This document shows positions 5,996 to 12,265 of a DNA stretch of 12,265 bases, piece after piece. How positions within the stretch are numbered: the stretch's first letter is position 1; each line of letters starts with the position of its first letter. The stretch covers positions 1 to 12,265 of the forward strand of contig JAFVEJ010000007.1 of the NCBI GenBank assembly GCA_017476085.1, in the 5' to 3' direction. The stretch is from Alphaproteobacteria bacterium (lineage in GTDB: Bacteria > Pseudomonadota > Alphaproteobacteria > RF32 > CAG-977). Under the pieces are notes generated by a model that did no database searches, had not been told where the DNA came from, and saw nothing but the letters and a program-made list of their open reading frames with translations. The translations under genes were made by a program, and so were the position numbers.

Positions 5996-8134
5996 ATGCT
6001 TCATTTTCTGTCACGTTTTACTTTGGCCACACGGATATATGCCGGTTTCCTTTTTTTGGGCGTTTATGTCGTTTTAATTTGTTTCGGCGCAATGTTTGCT
6101 GTCGGATACGTTCATCGGGAATACACAAAAACCAATAATATTATTGAAAGTACCCGTCAGATTTCCGTTTTGGAAAACAAGTTGTTTGATTTGAATCGTG
6201 CGCTGTATTTTTTCGCATTAAAAGGAACGGATGACGAAAAAGCAAACGTAGAAGAGGCTTTCAGCGCTTTTGAAGAAAAATCCAAAGAGGTGGAAAGTTA
6301 TTTGGATATATCTGAAGTGCGTGAGAAATATAAACGCGTATTGGAAACTTCGCTTGAAAAATACCGTGCGGATATGACGGAAATGTTTTCATTGCATGAA
6401 AAAAGCGCCGAAGCAGCTGAAAAGGTCAATACATCTGCGGAGAAAGCATCCGGATTATTGGCAATGCTGATTGATGAAACAACGCTTCCGTCGGCTTCTT
6501 TCGCTTTGAACGGATTGCGCGAGCAGTTGGATGCGGTTCTGAAGTCCATTGACGCCGTGTCCGTGGATAACGCAGAAAGTCAAAAGTCCCTGAATGCGGA
6601 TTTTGCCGCTTTAAAAAAGGCTCAAAATACCGCAAAACAAGCCGAAATGATTAATACAAAACAGTTGAAAACTCTGTTTGTTTCATTCAACAGTCTTGAG
6701 GACGAAATTAACAGAAAGCTGAAAATAGATCAGACATTGCAAGAAAAAATGAAGATAATTTCTTCAATTGGCGATGAAAATACAAAAGATTTGAAAGACC
6801 TGTTGGCTTTTATGGCGCGTTCGGGCATGCAGTTGCTGGCACAGGCTGAAGCCGGAAAAATTTCTTTGCAGAAAATGTTTGTTTTCGCTGCGGCTTTAGG
6901 TGGTGTCTTTGCTGTTTTATTGTCTTTTTTCTCTTTGTTCGGCATTCGTTATCCGTTGACGCGTTTGATTGAAAATGCTCAGGAAATGGCGCGCGGAGAT
7001 CGTTCCGTTTTGATCCATTTTACGGAACGGGATGATGAAGTCGGCGCTTTGGCTAAGGCTTTGGCGGTGCTGCTTGTTCGGTTAAAAGAAATGCCGCTGT
7101 TGTCGGGAGGAGTGCTGCGCGGCCGGCAAAACGGCACTTACGGTTCAAGCATAGCTTATGCTTCGGTTGAAAACGACATCCAGACAACTCTTCCGACCAC
7201 CGAAGCGGAAAACGGAGATGAATTTGCTTATTTCGGACAAGGAGTCGGCGTTGATACGGAAAGCCAGCTTTGCCAAATGTTGTTTTTAGTGCAGCATATT
7301 GATGATGCGGCGGCGGAAATGACGCAAAAAATTAAACAACATTTTTCCGTATGCCGCGATCGTCTGAAAACGCTAAACGAATTGATGACGAAAATAGAAA
7401 CGGTTGTTCCTCCGGAAAATGAAGAGGATTTATCCGTCCGGACAGAGGAAGCGAAGCGGTTGGAAGAAGCTTTTTCTTTTTATCTTTCGCAGGTCGATGA
7501 AATAACGTCGCTTCTGTTCCGGCAAAATACAGCCGTAGAGCAAATGACGGCGCAAATGAAACAAATGTTGTCGTTTATTCCGAAATTAACGGAGTGGGGG
7601 CGTGTGGCCGGAGAAATGATCGGAACGGTTCATTCTTTATCGTCAGAAATAAAAATTTTAGCTCTGAACGCTTCAATTGAAGCCGCTAAAACCGGAGAAA
7701 AAGCCAAATCATTCGGAACAATTTCATCAGATATGCGCCATAAGACGCAAAAAACGGCAGATATGGCGGAACAGCTGACCGCTCATTTGAATGTGATCGG
7801 AAATGATGTCCTTCAATTTTCAGAAGCTATGAACTCAGCCGGTTTCCAAATGGAAGAAATATACCGATGTGTCCAGCAAATGCAAACCCTTCGGGACGAT
7901 CAGGAAAAACAAATTCACGTTTCTTCCGAATTATTGAAAACAATGAAAGAAACAATGCTCGTTTTGACGGAAAAAGATCAGGAAATGCGTCGGATTCTGC
8001 TGCCCGTGTCTGAAGAAACGGCTCAATTGGAAACGGCTTTGAACGAACAAATCACGGAAACGGAGCAATTGCTTGACGCATTTAACTCATCTTTGCCGGT
8101 TTATGAAGAAGACAAGGGAGGAGCCGAAGCCTGA
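5996..8134 (+). CDS. Methyl-accepting chemotaxis-like transmembrane receptor with HAMP and divergent signalling domain
   Basis: A 712-residue inner-membrane receptor. TM1 spans about 14-38. A periplasmic helical sensor follows at about 40-293, resembling a four-helix bundle. TM2 is at about 295-316, with HAMP from Pro320 to about 370, including the DEVGALAKAL signature. A Gly/Ser/Thr-rich linker (about 373-420) leads to a long cytoplasmic helical region. The only clear chemoreceptor core is KILALNASIEAAKTGE (553-568), which corresponds to the hairpin tip of methyl-accepting proteins. The preceding canonical IAxQTN is replaced by LSSEIK, and the following GRGFAVVA is replaced by KAKSFGTI. No CheR-docking pentapeptide ends the protein, and no che gene is in view. 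AAGGA (5984-5988) lies 7 bases before the ATG. The stop codon abuts the convergent bamE stop. Receptor architecture is clear; coupling to CheA is doubtful. Confidence 0.85.
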   Translation: MLHFLSRFTLATRIYAGFLFLGVYVVLICFGAMFAVGYVHREYTKTNNIIESTRQISVLENKLFDLNRALYFFALKGTDDEKANVEEAFSAFEEKSKEVESYLDISEVREKYKRVLETSLEKYRADMTEMFSLHEKSAEAAEKVNTSAEKASGLLAMLIDETTLPSASFALNGLREQLDAVLKSIDAVSVDNAESQKSLNADFAALKKAQNTAKQAEMINTKQLKTLFVSFNSLEDEINRKLKIDQTLQEKMKIISSIGDENTKDLKDLLAFMARSGMQLLAQAEAGKISLQKMFVFAAALGGVFAVLLSFFSLFGIRYPLTRLIENAQEMARGDRSVLIHFTERDDEVGALAKALAVLLVRLKEMPLLSGGVLRGRQNGTYGSSIAYASVENDIQTTLPTTEAENGDEFAYFGQGVGVDTESQLCQMLFLVQHIDDAAAEMTQKIKQHFSVCRDRLKTLNELMTKIETVVPPENEEDLSVRTEEAKRLEEAFSFYLSQVDEITSLLFRQNTAVEQMTAQMKQMLSFIPKLTEWGRVAGEMIGTVHSLSSEIKILALNASIEAAKTGEKAKSFGTISSDMRHKTQKTADMAEQLTAHLNVIGNDVLQFSEAMNSAGFQMEEIYRCVQQMQTLRDDQEKQIHVSSELLKTMKETMLVLTEKDQEMRRILLPVSEETAQLETALNEQITETEQLLDAFNSSLPVYEEDKGGAEA

Positions 8135-8572
8135 TCAGTGAGCCGGCGCGTCTGTTCCCATACGGCCGACGTTGCTGATCATTTGATCTAAGACCGTCAA
8201 AGATTCGCCGCCGGTCTGTGTCGTCGTTGAATCGGGAGGAAAAGAACGCCCCTGATCTAATGTCTTTGTTTCAATCTGTTGTAAAATACCGTCGCGGTCA
8301 AATTTCAGAAGAGTCAGGGTTCTGTATATTTCTTTAGGCTTAAAAAAAGCGATTCGTTCTTGTTTGGAATGAAGATATATCCAATTCTCACTGTCAAAAA
8401 TCGTTTTGGAAGAGGGAGAGCCCAGTATTCTTTGGACTTCCGTATATTTTGTTTCCCGTGGTTTAAGCAAGGCGAGGGCGTCCTGATCTATGGCGTCGCC
8501 GTGAACATCAATCATAGCGGAACAGGATGACAGCATTAATGCTGCACTGATGACGGATAAGCGGAATGACAT
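8135..8572 (-). CDS. bamE: Outer membrane protein assembly lipoprotein BamE (SmpA/OmlA family)
   Basis: A 145-residue lipoprotein of the BAM complex, which folds beta-barrel proteins into the outer membrane. The signal peptide ends in a lipobox LSSC with Cys17 as the lipidated residue. Ser18 follows, and there is no Asp at +2, consistent with outer-membrane sorting in Gram-negatives. The BamE core is recognisable: TEVQRILGSPSSKTIF (44-59), then NWIYLHSK (63-70) and a final strand ending LKFDRDGILQQIE. A polar Ser/Thr/Gly-rich tail of about 40 residues follows, common in alphaproteobacterial members. No strong Shine-Dalgarno is seen before the ATG. The gene is divergent from yceD across 70 bp. 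Its stop TGA (complement of 8135-8137) touches the receptor stop with no spacer. Confidence 0.9.
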   Translation of the reverse strand: MSFRLSVISAALMLSSCSAMIDVHGDAIDQDALALLKPRETKYTEVQRILGSPSSKTIFDSENWIYLHSKQERIAFFKPKEIYRTLTLLKFDRDGILQQIETKTLDQGRSFPPDSTTTQTGGESLTVLDQMISNVGRMGTDAPAH

Positions 8573-8642
8573 TGATAAAAACCATACTTGAAATATAAAA
8601 GATGGTATACAATAACGTAAAATATTTTCGAAGGAAAGCTCT

Positions 8643-9164
8643 ATGAAAGAAGTAACGCCTGAATTTTCTTATCCCGTTGATGTAAATCGTATTCCTGCCG
8701 TGGGATTGTCTGTGAATTTACGGGCAGATAAAGAACAATGCCGGGCTTTGGCACGCAGGTTCGGTTTGCCTTCCGTTCTTGAATTGTCGGCCGAACTGAA
8801 TTTTAAAAGAATTAATAAAAAACGTGTTCGTTTGGATGCCTCTTTCGACGCGAAAGTCGAACAGGTTTGCGTTGTGACGCTTAAACCGTTTGTTCAACAA
8901 GTAAAAGACAGGTTTTCAATGGTTTTTTGTCAGGAAGAAGAAACGTCCGTTCGGTTGAATGAAATTGATTTGGATATGAGTGAAGAAGATGAAATCGAAT
9001 TTTTTAAAGGCGATAAAATCGATGCCGGAGAGATTGTTGCGGAATCTTTTTCATTGGCGTTGGATCCTTTTCCGCATGCTCCTGACGCAACGTTTCGGGC
9101 TGTCATTGACGATGATACGGACAAAAATGCTTTTTCCGTACTGGAAAAGCTCAAGTTTAAATAA
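8643..9164 (+). CDS. yceD: YceD family (DUF177) large-subunit rRNA accumulation protein
   Basis: A 173-residue cytoplasmic protein of the YceD/DUF177 family, which is linked to 23S rRNA accumulation and is usually encoded just before rpmF. The family signature VEQVCVVTLKPF (72-83), with Cys76, is present. An acidic stretch (about 106-122), a LALDPFPHAP segment (138-147) and the conserved C-terminal FSVLEKLK (164-171) follow. The start is well supported by AAGGAAAG (8631-8638) 4 bases upstream. It opens the rpmF-plsX-fabH cluster. A TACAAT at 8608-8613 in the divergent gap could be its -10 box, but no good -35 accompanies it. Confidence 0.88.
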   Translation: MKEVTPEFSYPVDVNRIPAVGLSVNLRADKEQCRALARRFGLPSVLELSAELNFKRINKKRVRLDASFDAKVEQVCVVTLKPFVQQVKDRFSMVFCQEEETSVRLNEIDLDMSEEDEIEFFKGDKIDAGEIVAESFSLALDPFPHAPDATFRAVIDDDTDKNAFSVLEKLKFK

Positions 9165-9171
9165 AATTACC

Positions 9172-9200
9172 TTGAAGTTTGCTTAAATTTTTTATATAGA
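9172..9200 (+). promoter_or_regulatory. Candidate internal promoter before rpmF
   Basis: TTGAAG (9172-9177), a 17-base spacer and TATAGA (9195-9200) lie in the 103-bp gap between yceD and rpmF. Each hexamer matches four of six consensus bases. Transcription would start about 60 bases before the rpmF ATG, allowing L32 expression independent of yceD. Confidence 0.35.
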
Positions 9201-9267
9201 CATAATCCTGATACCTTTGGTTTTGACCGTAAGGCAAAAAATAACAGTTTTTAAGAGAGTTAAAAAA

Positions 9268-9465
9268 ATGGCAACACCTCGTAGTAAGAAATCAAAATCC
9301 GCGCGTGATATGCGTCGTTCTCATTTGGCGTTGAAAGCTAATGCGGTTATGGAATGCCCGAACTGCGGCGAAATCAAACGTCCGCATAACGTATGCCCCA
9401 GCTGCGGCAGCTATAACGGCAAGGAAATTGTCGCACAAAAAGTTGACACTAAAGCCGAAGACTAA
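9268..9465 (+). CDS. rpmF: 50S ribosomal protein L32
   Basis: A 65-residue protein with the L32 N-terminus [18 protein letters not shown] and a zinc ribbon made by Cys30, Cys33, Cys43 and Cys46 (CPNC and CPSC). This is therefore the zinc-binding (C+) form. The start at 9268 is chosen because it gives the universal MA-(V/T)P-rSK beginning and has AAGAGAG (9253-9259) 8 bases upstream. The frame is open upstream to 9217 but that extension has no family counterpart. L32 is a late-assembling structural component of the large ribosomal subunit. plsX starts 21 bp downstream. Confidence 0.97.
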   Translation: MATPRSKKSKSARDMRRSHLALKANAVMECPNCGEIKRPHNVCPSCGSYNGKEIVAQKVDTKAED

Positions 9466-9486
9466 GCTTTATTCGGAAACACGGCA

Positions 9487-10527
9487 GTGGAAAGCTCTTC
9501 CCTTGTCATAGCTATAGATGCTATGGGCGGCGATCATGCTCCTGACAGCGTTATCGCCGGTGTCAAATCGGCGGAAAAACAACATTCCGGCGTTCGGTTT
9601 TTAATATTTGGCGACGAAACAAAGGTTCAGCCTTTCATTGATAAGTATAAGCTGAACCCGGAACGTTATCAGTTTGTTCATACGCCGGATTATGTCGCGT
9701 CGGATGAAAAGCCGTCGACCGCAGTTCGATCCGGCCGCAATTCCAGTTTGTGGCTGGCGATTGATTCCGTAAAAAAAGGACAAGCCGCAGCTGTCGTCAG
9801 TTCCGGGAACACCGGCGCTTTGATGGCGTTTTCAAAATTGATTTTGGGAACAATGCCTGGGATTCATCGGCCTGCGATTGTAACGATTCTGCCGACTCGC
9901 AAAAGCGAATGCGTTGTGCTGGATCTGGGCGCAAACGCCGAATGTACGGCCCGTAATCTGGTTGAATTCGCCATTATGGGAGAAGCATATTGCCGCGCTG
10001 TTTTAAAAAGAGAACATCCGACAAGCGGTTTGCTGAATATCGGATCGGAAGAAATTAAAGGTCGTGATGAAATAAGGCAGGCAGCCCAAATCCTTAAAAA
10101 TTCTCCGTTGTCAGAGACGTTTAAAGGATTTGTCGAATCTGACGATATTGCTTTGGGGACGGTGGATATTTTTGTTACGGACGGTTTTACCGGTAATATC
10201 GCTTTGAAAGCAATTGAGGGAACAGCCCGATTGTTGGTCGGTTTGCTGAAGCAATGCGCTGCCCGCAGCATTTTATCAAAGCTTGGCTTTTTGTTGGCTC
10301 TGCCGTCACTCAGGGAGCTGAAAAGAAGAATGGATCCGGGGCGTTATAACGGCGCTATGTTGGTCGGATTAAAAGGAATTTCAATTAAAAGTCATGGCGG
10401 AGCTGATGCATTCGGCTTTGCTAATGCGATTAATGTGGCTGTCGATACGGTAAAGCATGATTTGGTCGGCAGTATTGCCAAACAACTTGAAACGGTAGAG
10501 TTTTTAGAAGAGGAAAAAGAAAAATGA
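9487..10527 (+). CDS. plsX: Phosphate acyltransferase PlsX
   Basis: A 346-residue enzyme that makes acyl-phosphate from acyl-ACP and phosphate, the first committed step of the PlsX/PlsY/PlsC phospholipid pathway. It acts as a peripheral protein at the inner membrane. The family motifs are intact: IAIDAMGGDHAPDSV near the N-terminus, VSSGNTGALM (104-113), DLGANAE (146-152) and FVTDGFTGNIALKA (around Asp232). The C-terminal GGADAFGFANAI is also intact. Length is normal. The start is GTG9487, with a modest GGAAA (9475-9479) 7 bases upstream; no ATG before the first conserved motif competes. The stop overlaps the fabH start (ATGA, 10524-10527), indicating translational coupling. Confidence 0.97.
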   Translation: MESSSLVIAIDAMGGDHAPDSVIAGVKSAEKQHSGVRFLIFGDETKVQPFIDKYKLNPERYQFVHTPDYVASDEKPSTAVRSGRNSSLWLAIDSVKKGQAAAVVSSGNTGALMAFSKLILGTMPGIHRPAIVTILPTRKSECVVLDLGANAECTARNLVEFAIMGEAYCRAVLKREHPTSGLLNIGSEEIKGRDEIRQAAQILKNSPLSETFKGFVESDDIALGTVDIFVTDGFTGNIALKAIEGTARLLVGLLKQCAARSILSKLGFLLALPSLRELKRRMDPGRYNGAMLVGLKGISIKSHGGADAFGFANAINVAVDTVKHDLVGSIAKQLETVEFLEEEKEK

Positions 10528-11498
10528 CGTTGCGTTCTTGTGTTGCCGGTATAGGTTCTTTTTTGCCCGAACGTATCAGCACGAATGACGATATGGCAAA
10601 AATTGTTGATACCAGCGACGCTTGGATTGTTGAGCGGACAGGAATCCGTATCCGGCATTTTGCCGACAATGACACACATACGTCGACAATGGCGGTGAAA
10701 GCTGCCCAGGAAGCTTTGGCAAAAGCCGGTATGACCGGCGACGATCTGGACGCGATTGTTTTGGGTACGGTTACTCCGGATAAAACTTTTCCGGCGACGG
10801 CCGTATATGTGCAGGCCGCTTTGGGAATGAAGCATGGATGCGCTTTTGATGTTGTGGCTGCATGCTCGGGCTTTTTATATTCTTTAAGAATGGCTGATAA
10901 TATGATTCGGCTGGGACAGGCCAAAACAGTGCTGGTTATCGGCTCTGAAAAAGTGTCCAGCGTAACGGACTTTACGGACAGGAACACATGCGTTTTATTT
11001 GGTGACGGTGCCGGCTGCGTTATTTTGAAAGCTGAAGAAGGAAAAGGCGATTCTTCGGATCTAGGCGTTTTGGACACGTTAATTTATTCGGATGGGACTT
11101 ACGCACCGGATTTATGCTCGACGGGCGGGGCTTCGACGAATCATGAAGTCGGTTATGTGACAATGAACGGACGCGAAGTGTTTCGCCATGCCGCCGTTAA
11201 TATGGCGGATGTTTCATTAGAAATTTTGGAAAAAAACGGTTTGTCGTTAAATGATGTCGATTGGCTTGTTCCGCATCAGGCCAATATTCGGATTATTGAA
11301 GCAACGGCGAAGCGGTTGGATATTCCTATGGATCGCATAATCACCACGGTAGACCAACATGCAAACACTTCTGCTGCTTCGATTCCTTTAGCTTTGGCCG
11401 AAGGGGTTAAAAGCGGCAGACTTAAAAAAGGCCAACTTTTGTTGCTGCCGGGTATGGGATCCGGTTTTACATGGGGCGCAAGCCTGATTCGACTCTGA
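10524..11498 (+). CDS. fabH: Beta-ketoacyl-ACP synthase III FabH
   Basis: A 324-residue condensing enzyme that joins acetyl-CoA to malonyl-ACP to start type II fatty-acid synthesis in the cytoplasm. The catalytic triad is visible: Cys114 in AACSGF, His251 in VPHQANIRI and Asn281 in HANTSAAS. The N-terminal TSDAWIVERTGIRIRH, the FGDGAGCVIL segment (159-168) and the C-terminal LLLPGMGSGFTWGA are typical. Length matches the family. The ATG overlaps the plsX stop by 4 bases, and a purine-rich AGAGGAAAAAG just upstream serves as the ribosome site. With plsX it balances fatty-acid initiation against phospholipid synthesis. Confidence 0.98.
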   Translation: MTLRSCVAGIGSFLPERISTNDDMAKIVDTSDAWIVERTGIRIRHFADNDTHTSTMAVKAAQEALAKAGMTGDDLDAIVLGTVTPDKTFPATAVYVQAALGMKHGCAFDVVAACSGFLYSLRMADNMIRLGQAKTVLVIGSEKVSSVTDFTDRNTCVLFGDGAGCVILKAEEGKGDSSDLGVLDTLIYSDGTYAPDLCSTGGASTNHEVGYVTMNGREVFRHAAVNMADVSLEILEKNGLSLNDVDWLVPHQANIRIIEATAKRLDIPMDRIITTVDQHANTSAASIPLALAEGVKSGRLKKGQLLLLPGMGSGFTWGASLIRL

Positions 11499-11595
11499 TT
11501 TTTTTAGAATATCTCTGGGAAATTTAATAAAATCTTGAAAAAAAAGCTCAAATTTTTTACCCTGAGTAATGTGATGTGTAAAAAAGGGGGCGTTT

Positions 11596-11898
11596 ATGAC
11601 TGCAGAGGAGAAAAATATTACATGCGCAGAACTGGCAGAAGCCGTTTATCATGAGGTCGGCTTGTCATTAAATGAATCAGCCAAATTGTTGGATATGGTT
11701 TTGGAAGAGGTTTCGCGCGCTTTGGAAAAAGGGGATACGGTCAAGTTGTCCTCTTTCGGTTCATTTTCCGTTCGGAATAAAAAAATGCGTATGGGACGCA
11801 ATCCTAAAACAGGCGTGGATGTTCCTATTTCACCGCGTCGTATTTTGTCTTTTCACCCGTCTCATATTTTAAAAAATCAGGTTAATCAGAAGAAATAA
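11596..11898 (+). CDS. ihfA: Integration host factor alpha subunit
   Basis: A 100-residue DNA-bending protein of the HU/IHF family, expected to pair with an IhfB encoded elsewhere. The beta-arm signature is complete: [18 protein letters not shown] (65-82), with Pro70 as the intercalating proline. The following FHPS is also typical, and the dimer core [10 protein letters not shown] (51-60) is present. The PISPRR form and the fabH-ihfA-merR order favour IhfA over HU or IhfB. The start is supported by AAGGGGG (11584-11590) 5 bases upstream. The 97-bp gap after fabH is very AT-rich, and I see no convincing promoter or terminator in it, although TTGAAA (11535-11540) could be a -35. The stop shares one base with the next start (TAATG). 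Confidence 0.95.
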   Translation: MTAEEKNITCAELAEAVYHEVGLSLNESAKLLDMVLEEVSRALEKGDTVKLSSFGSFSVRNKKMRMGRNPKTGVDVPISPRRILSFHPSHILKNQVNQKK

Positions 11899-12265
11899 TG
11901 GAAGAAGAAATCGAAAACCCAGATTTGTTCGACAAAAAGGCAGCCAGAGCTTTTCGAACAATTACGGAAGTTTCGGCGGAATTAAACGTGCCGCCGCATG
12001 TGTTGCGTTTTTGGGAAAAGAAATTTTCTGAAGTCTCTCCTGTTCAGCGTGTGGGAGGTCGACGTTACTATCGGCCTGAAGATATAGCTCTTTTGAAAAA
12101 GATAGAATATTTGCTGCACAAAGAGGGATATACGATCAAAGGCGTTCAAAAGCTGCTGAAGGAAGGGACAATCAACACTGTTGTCGAAAATCGGCTGAAT
12201 AATCCGGATCAGCAGGAAATAAAAGAGCTTTCGGTTCAAGTTGATGAGGAAGGTTTGCCGGTTGA
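11898..12265 (+). CDS. MerR-family transcriptional regulator, C-terminus cut by the window edge
   Basis: 122 codons are visible from the ATG at 11898, open to the window end. After about 18 polar residues the MerR winged-helix domain runs from [20 protein letters not shown] (19-38), through FWEKKF and a [11 protein letters not shown] wing (about 53-63). It continues to [19 protein letters not shown] (about 72-90). This is the MerR subtype common directly after ihfA in alphaproteobacteria; its effector is not known to me. No cysteine that would suggest metal sensing is visible in the part present. The start overlaps the ihfA stop (TAATG), so it is probably translated by reinitiation; the only ribosome-site candidate is a weak AGAAGAA inside ihfA. 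Confidence 0.92.
   Translation, partial: MEEEIENPDLFDKKAARAFRTITEVSAELNVPPHVLRFWEKKFSEVSPVQRVGGRRYYRPEDIALLKKIEYLLHKEGYTIKGVQKLLKEGTINTVVENRLNNPDQQEIKELSVQVDEEGLPV

Noticed and set aside
9217..9267. N-terminal extension of rpmF
   Set aside because: The frame is open, but L32 proteins begin at the MATPRSK methionine, which has its own ribosome site at 9253-9259.
10430..11077. 215-codon minus-strand frame across fabH and the end of plsX
   Set aside because: Long, but entirely antisense to fabH, whose catalytic residues are intact; composition is low-complexity and no family is recognisable.
11547..11566. Possible hairpin between fabH and ihfA (CTCA...TGAG)
   Set aside because: Only a 4-bp stem with no following T-run; not credible as a terminator.
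1..12265. CRISPR arrays, tRNAs, transposons, toxin-antitoxin or defence systems
   Set aside because: I looked for regular direct repeats, tRNA-like arms, transposase motifs and small paired genes and saw none.

Overview
The window looks like ordinary chromosome from a low-GC (about low-to-mid 40s % by eye) Gram-negative bacterium, most likely an alphaproteobacterium. The main evidence is the right-hand block: bamE divergent from yceD-rpmF-plsX-fabH-ihfA and a MerR-type regulator. I recognise fabH-ihfA-merR as a common alphaproteobacterial order. BamE and a lipobox signal peptide imply an outer membrane. No tRNA, rRNA, CRISPR array, insertion sequence or prophage gene is visible. Coding density is high and no intergenic gap reaches 300 bases.

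Layout. (1) 1-632, minus strand: the first 21 codons of an unidentified gene that runs off the left edge, then a thiol (glutathione/thioredoxin) peroxidase. (2) 771-2120, plus: a ClC chloride channel/antiporter with a TTG start. Its tail overlaps by 8 bp a convergent minus-strand pair (2113-4056): a DsbA-fold protein with a CxxS active site followed by a neurotransmitter:sodium symporter. (3) 4136-8134, plus: a compact three-gene run. It encodes a large charged cytoplasmic protein with a WYL-like segment and a TerB-like C-terminus, a small exported helical protein, and a 712-residue membrane receptor with HAMP and a degenerate chemoreceptor signalling hairpin. This is the least understood part of the window. 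(4) 8135-8572, minus: the lipoprotein BamE, whose stop codon directly abuts the receptor's stop codon. (5) 8643-12265, plus: yceD, rpmF, plsX, fabH, ihfA and a truncated MerR-family gene.

How they work together. Block 5 is a housekeeping cluster that joins large-subunit ribosome assembly (YceD, L32) with the first steps of phospholipid and fatty-acid synthesis (PlsX, FabH). It then passes to a nucleoid protein (IhfA) and a regulator, with overlapping start/stop codons at plsX-fabH and ihfA-merR. Blocks 1 and 2 are redox and transport functions. Block 3 could be a membrane-spanning sensory unit (exported protein, transmembrane receptor, cytoplasmic partner). That reading is inference from adjacency and domain content only.
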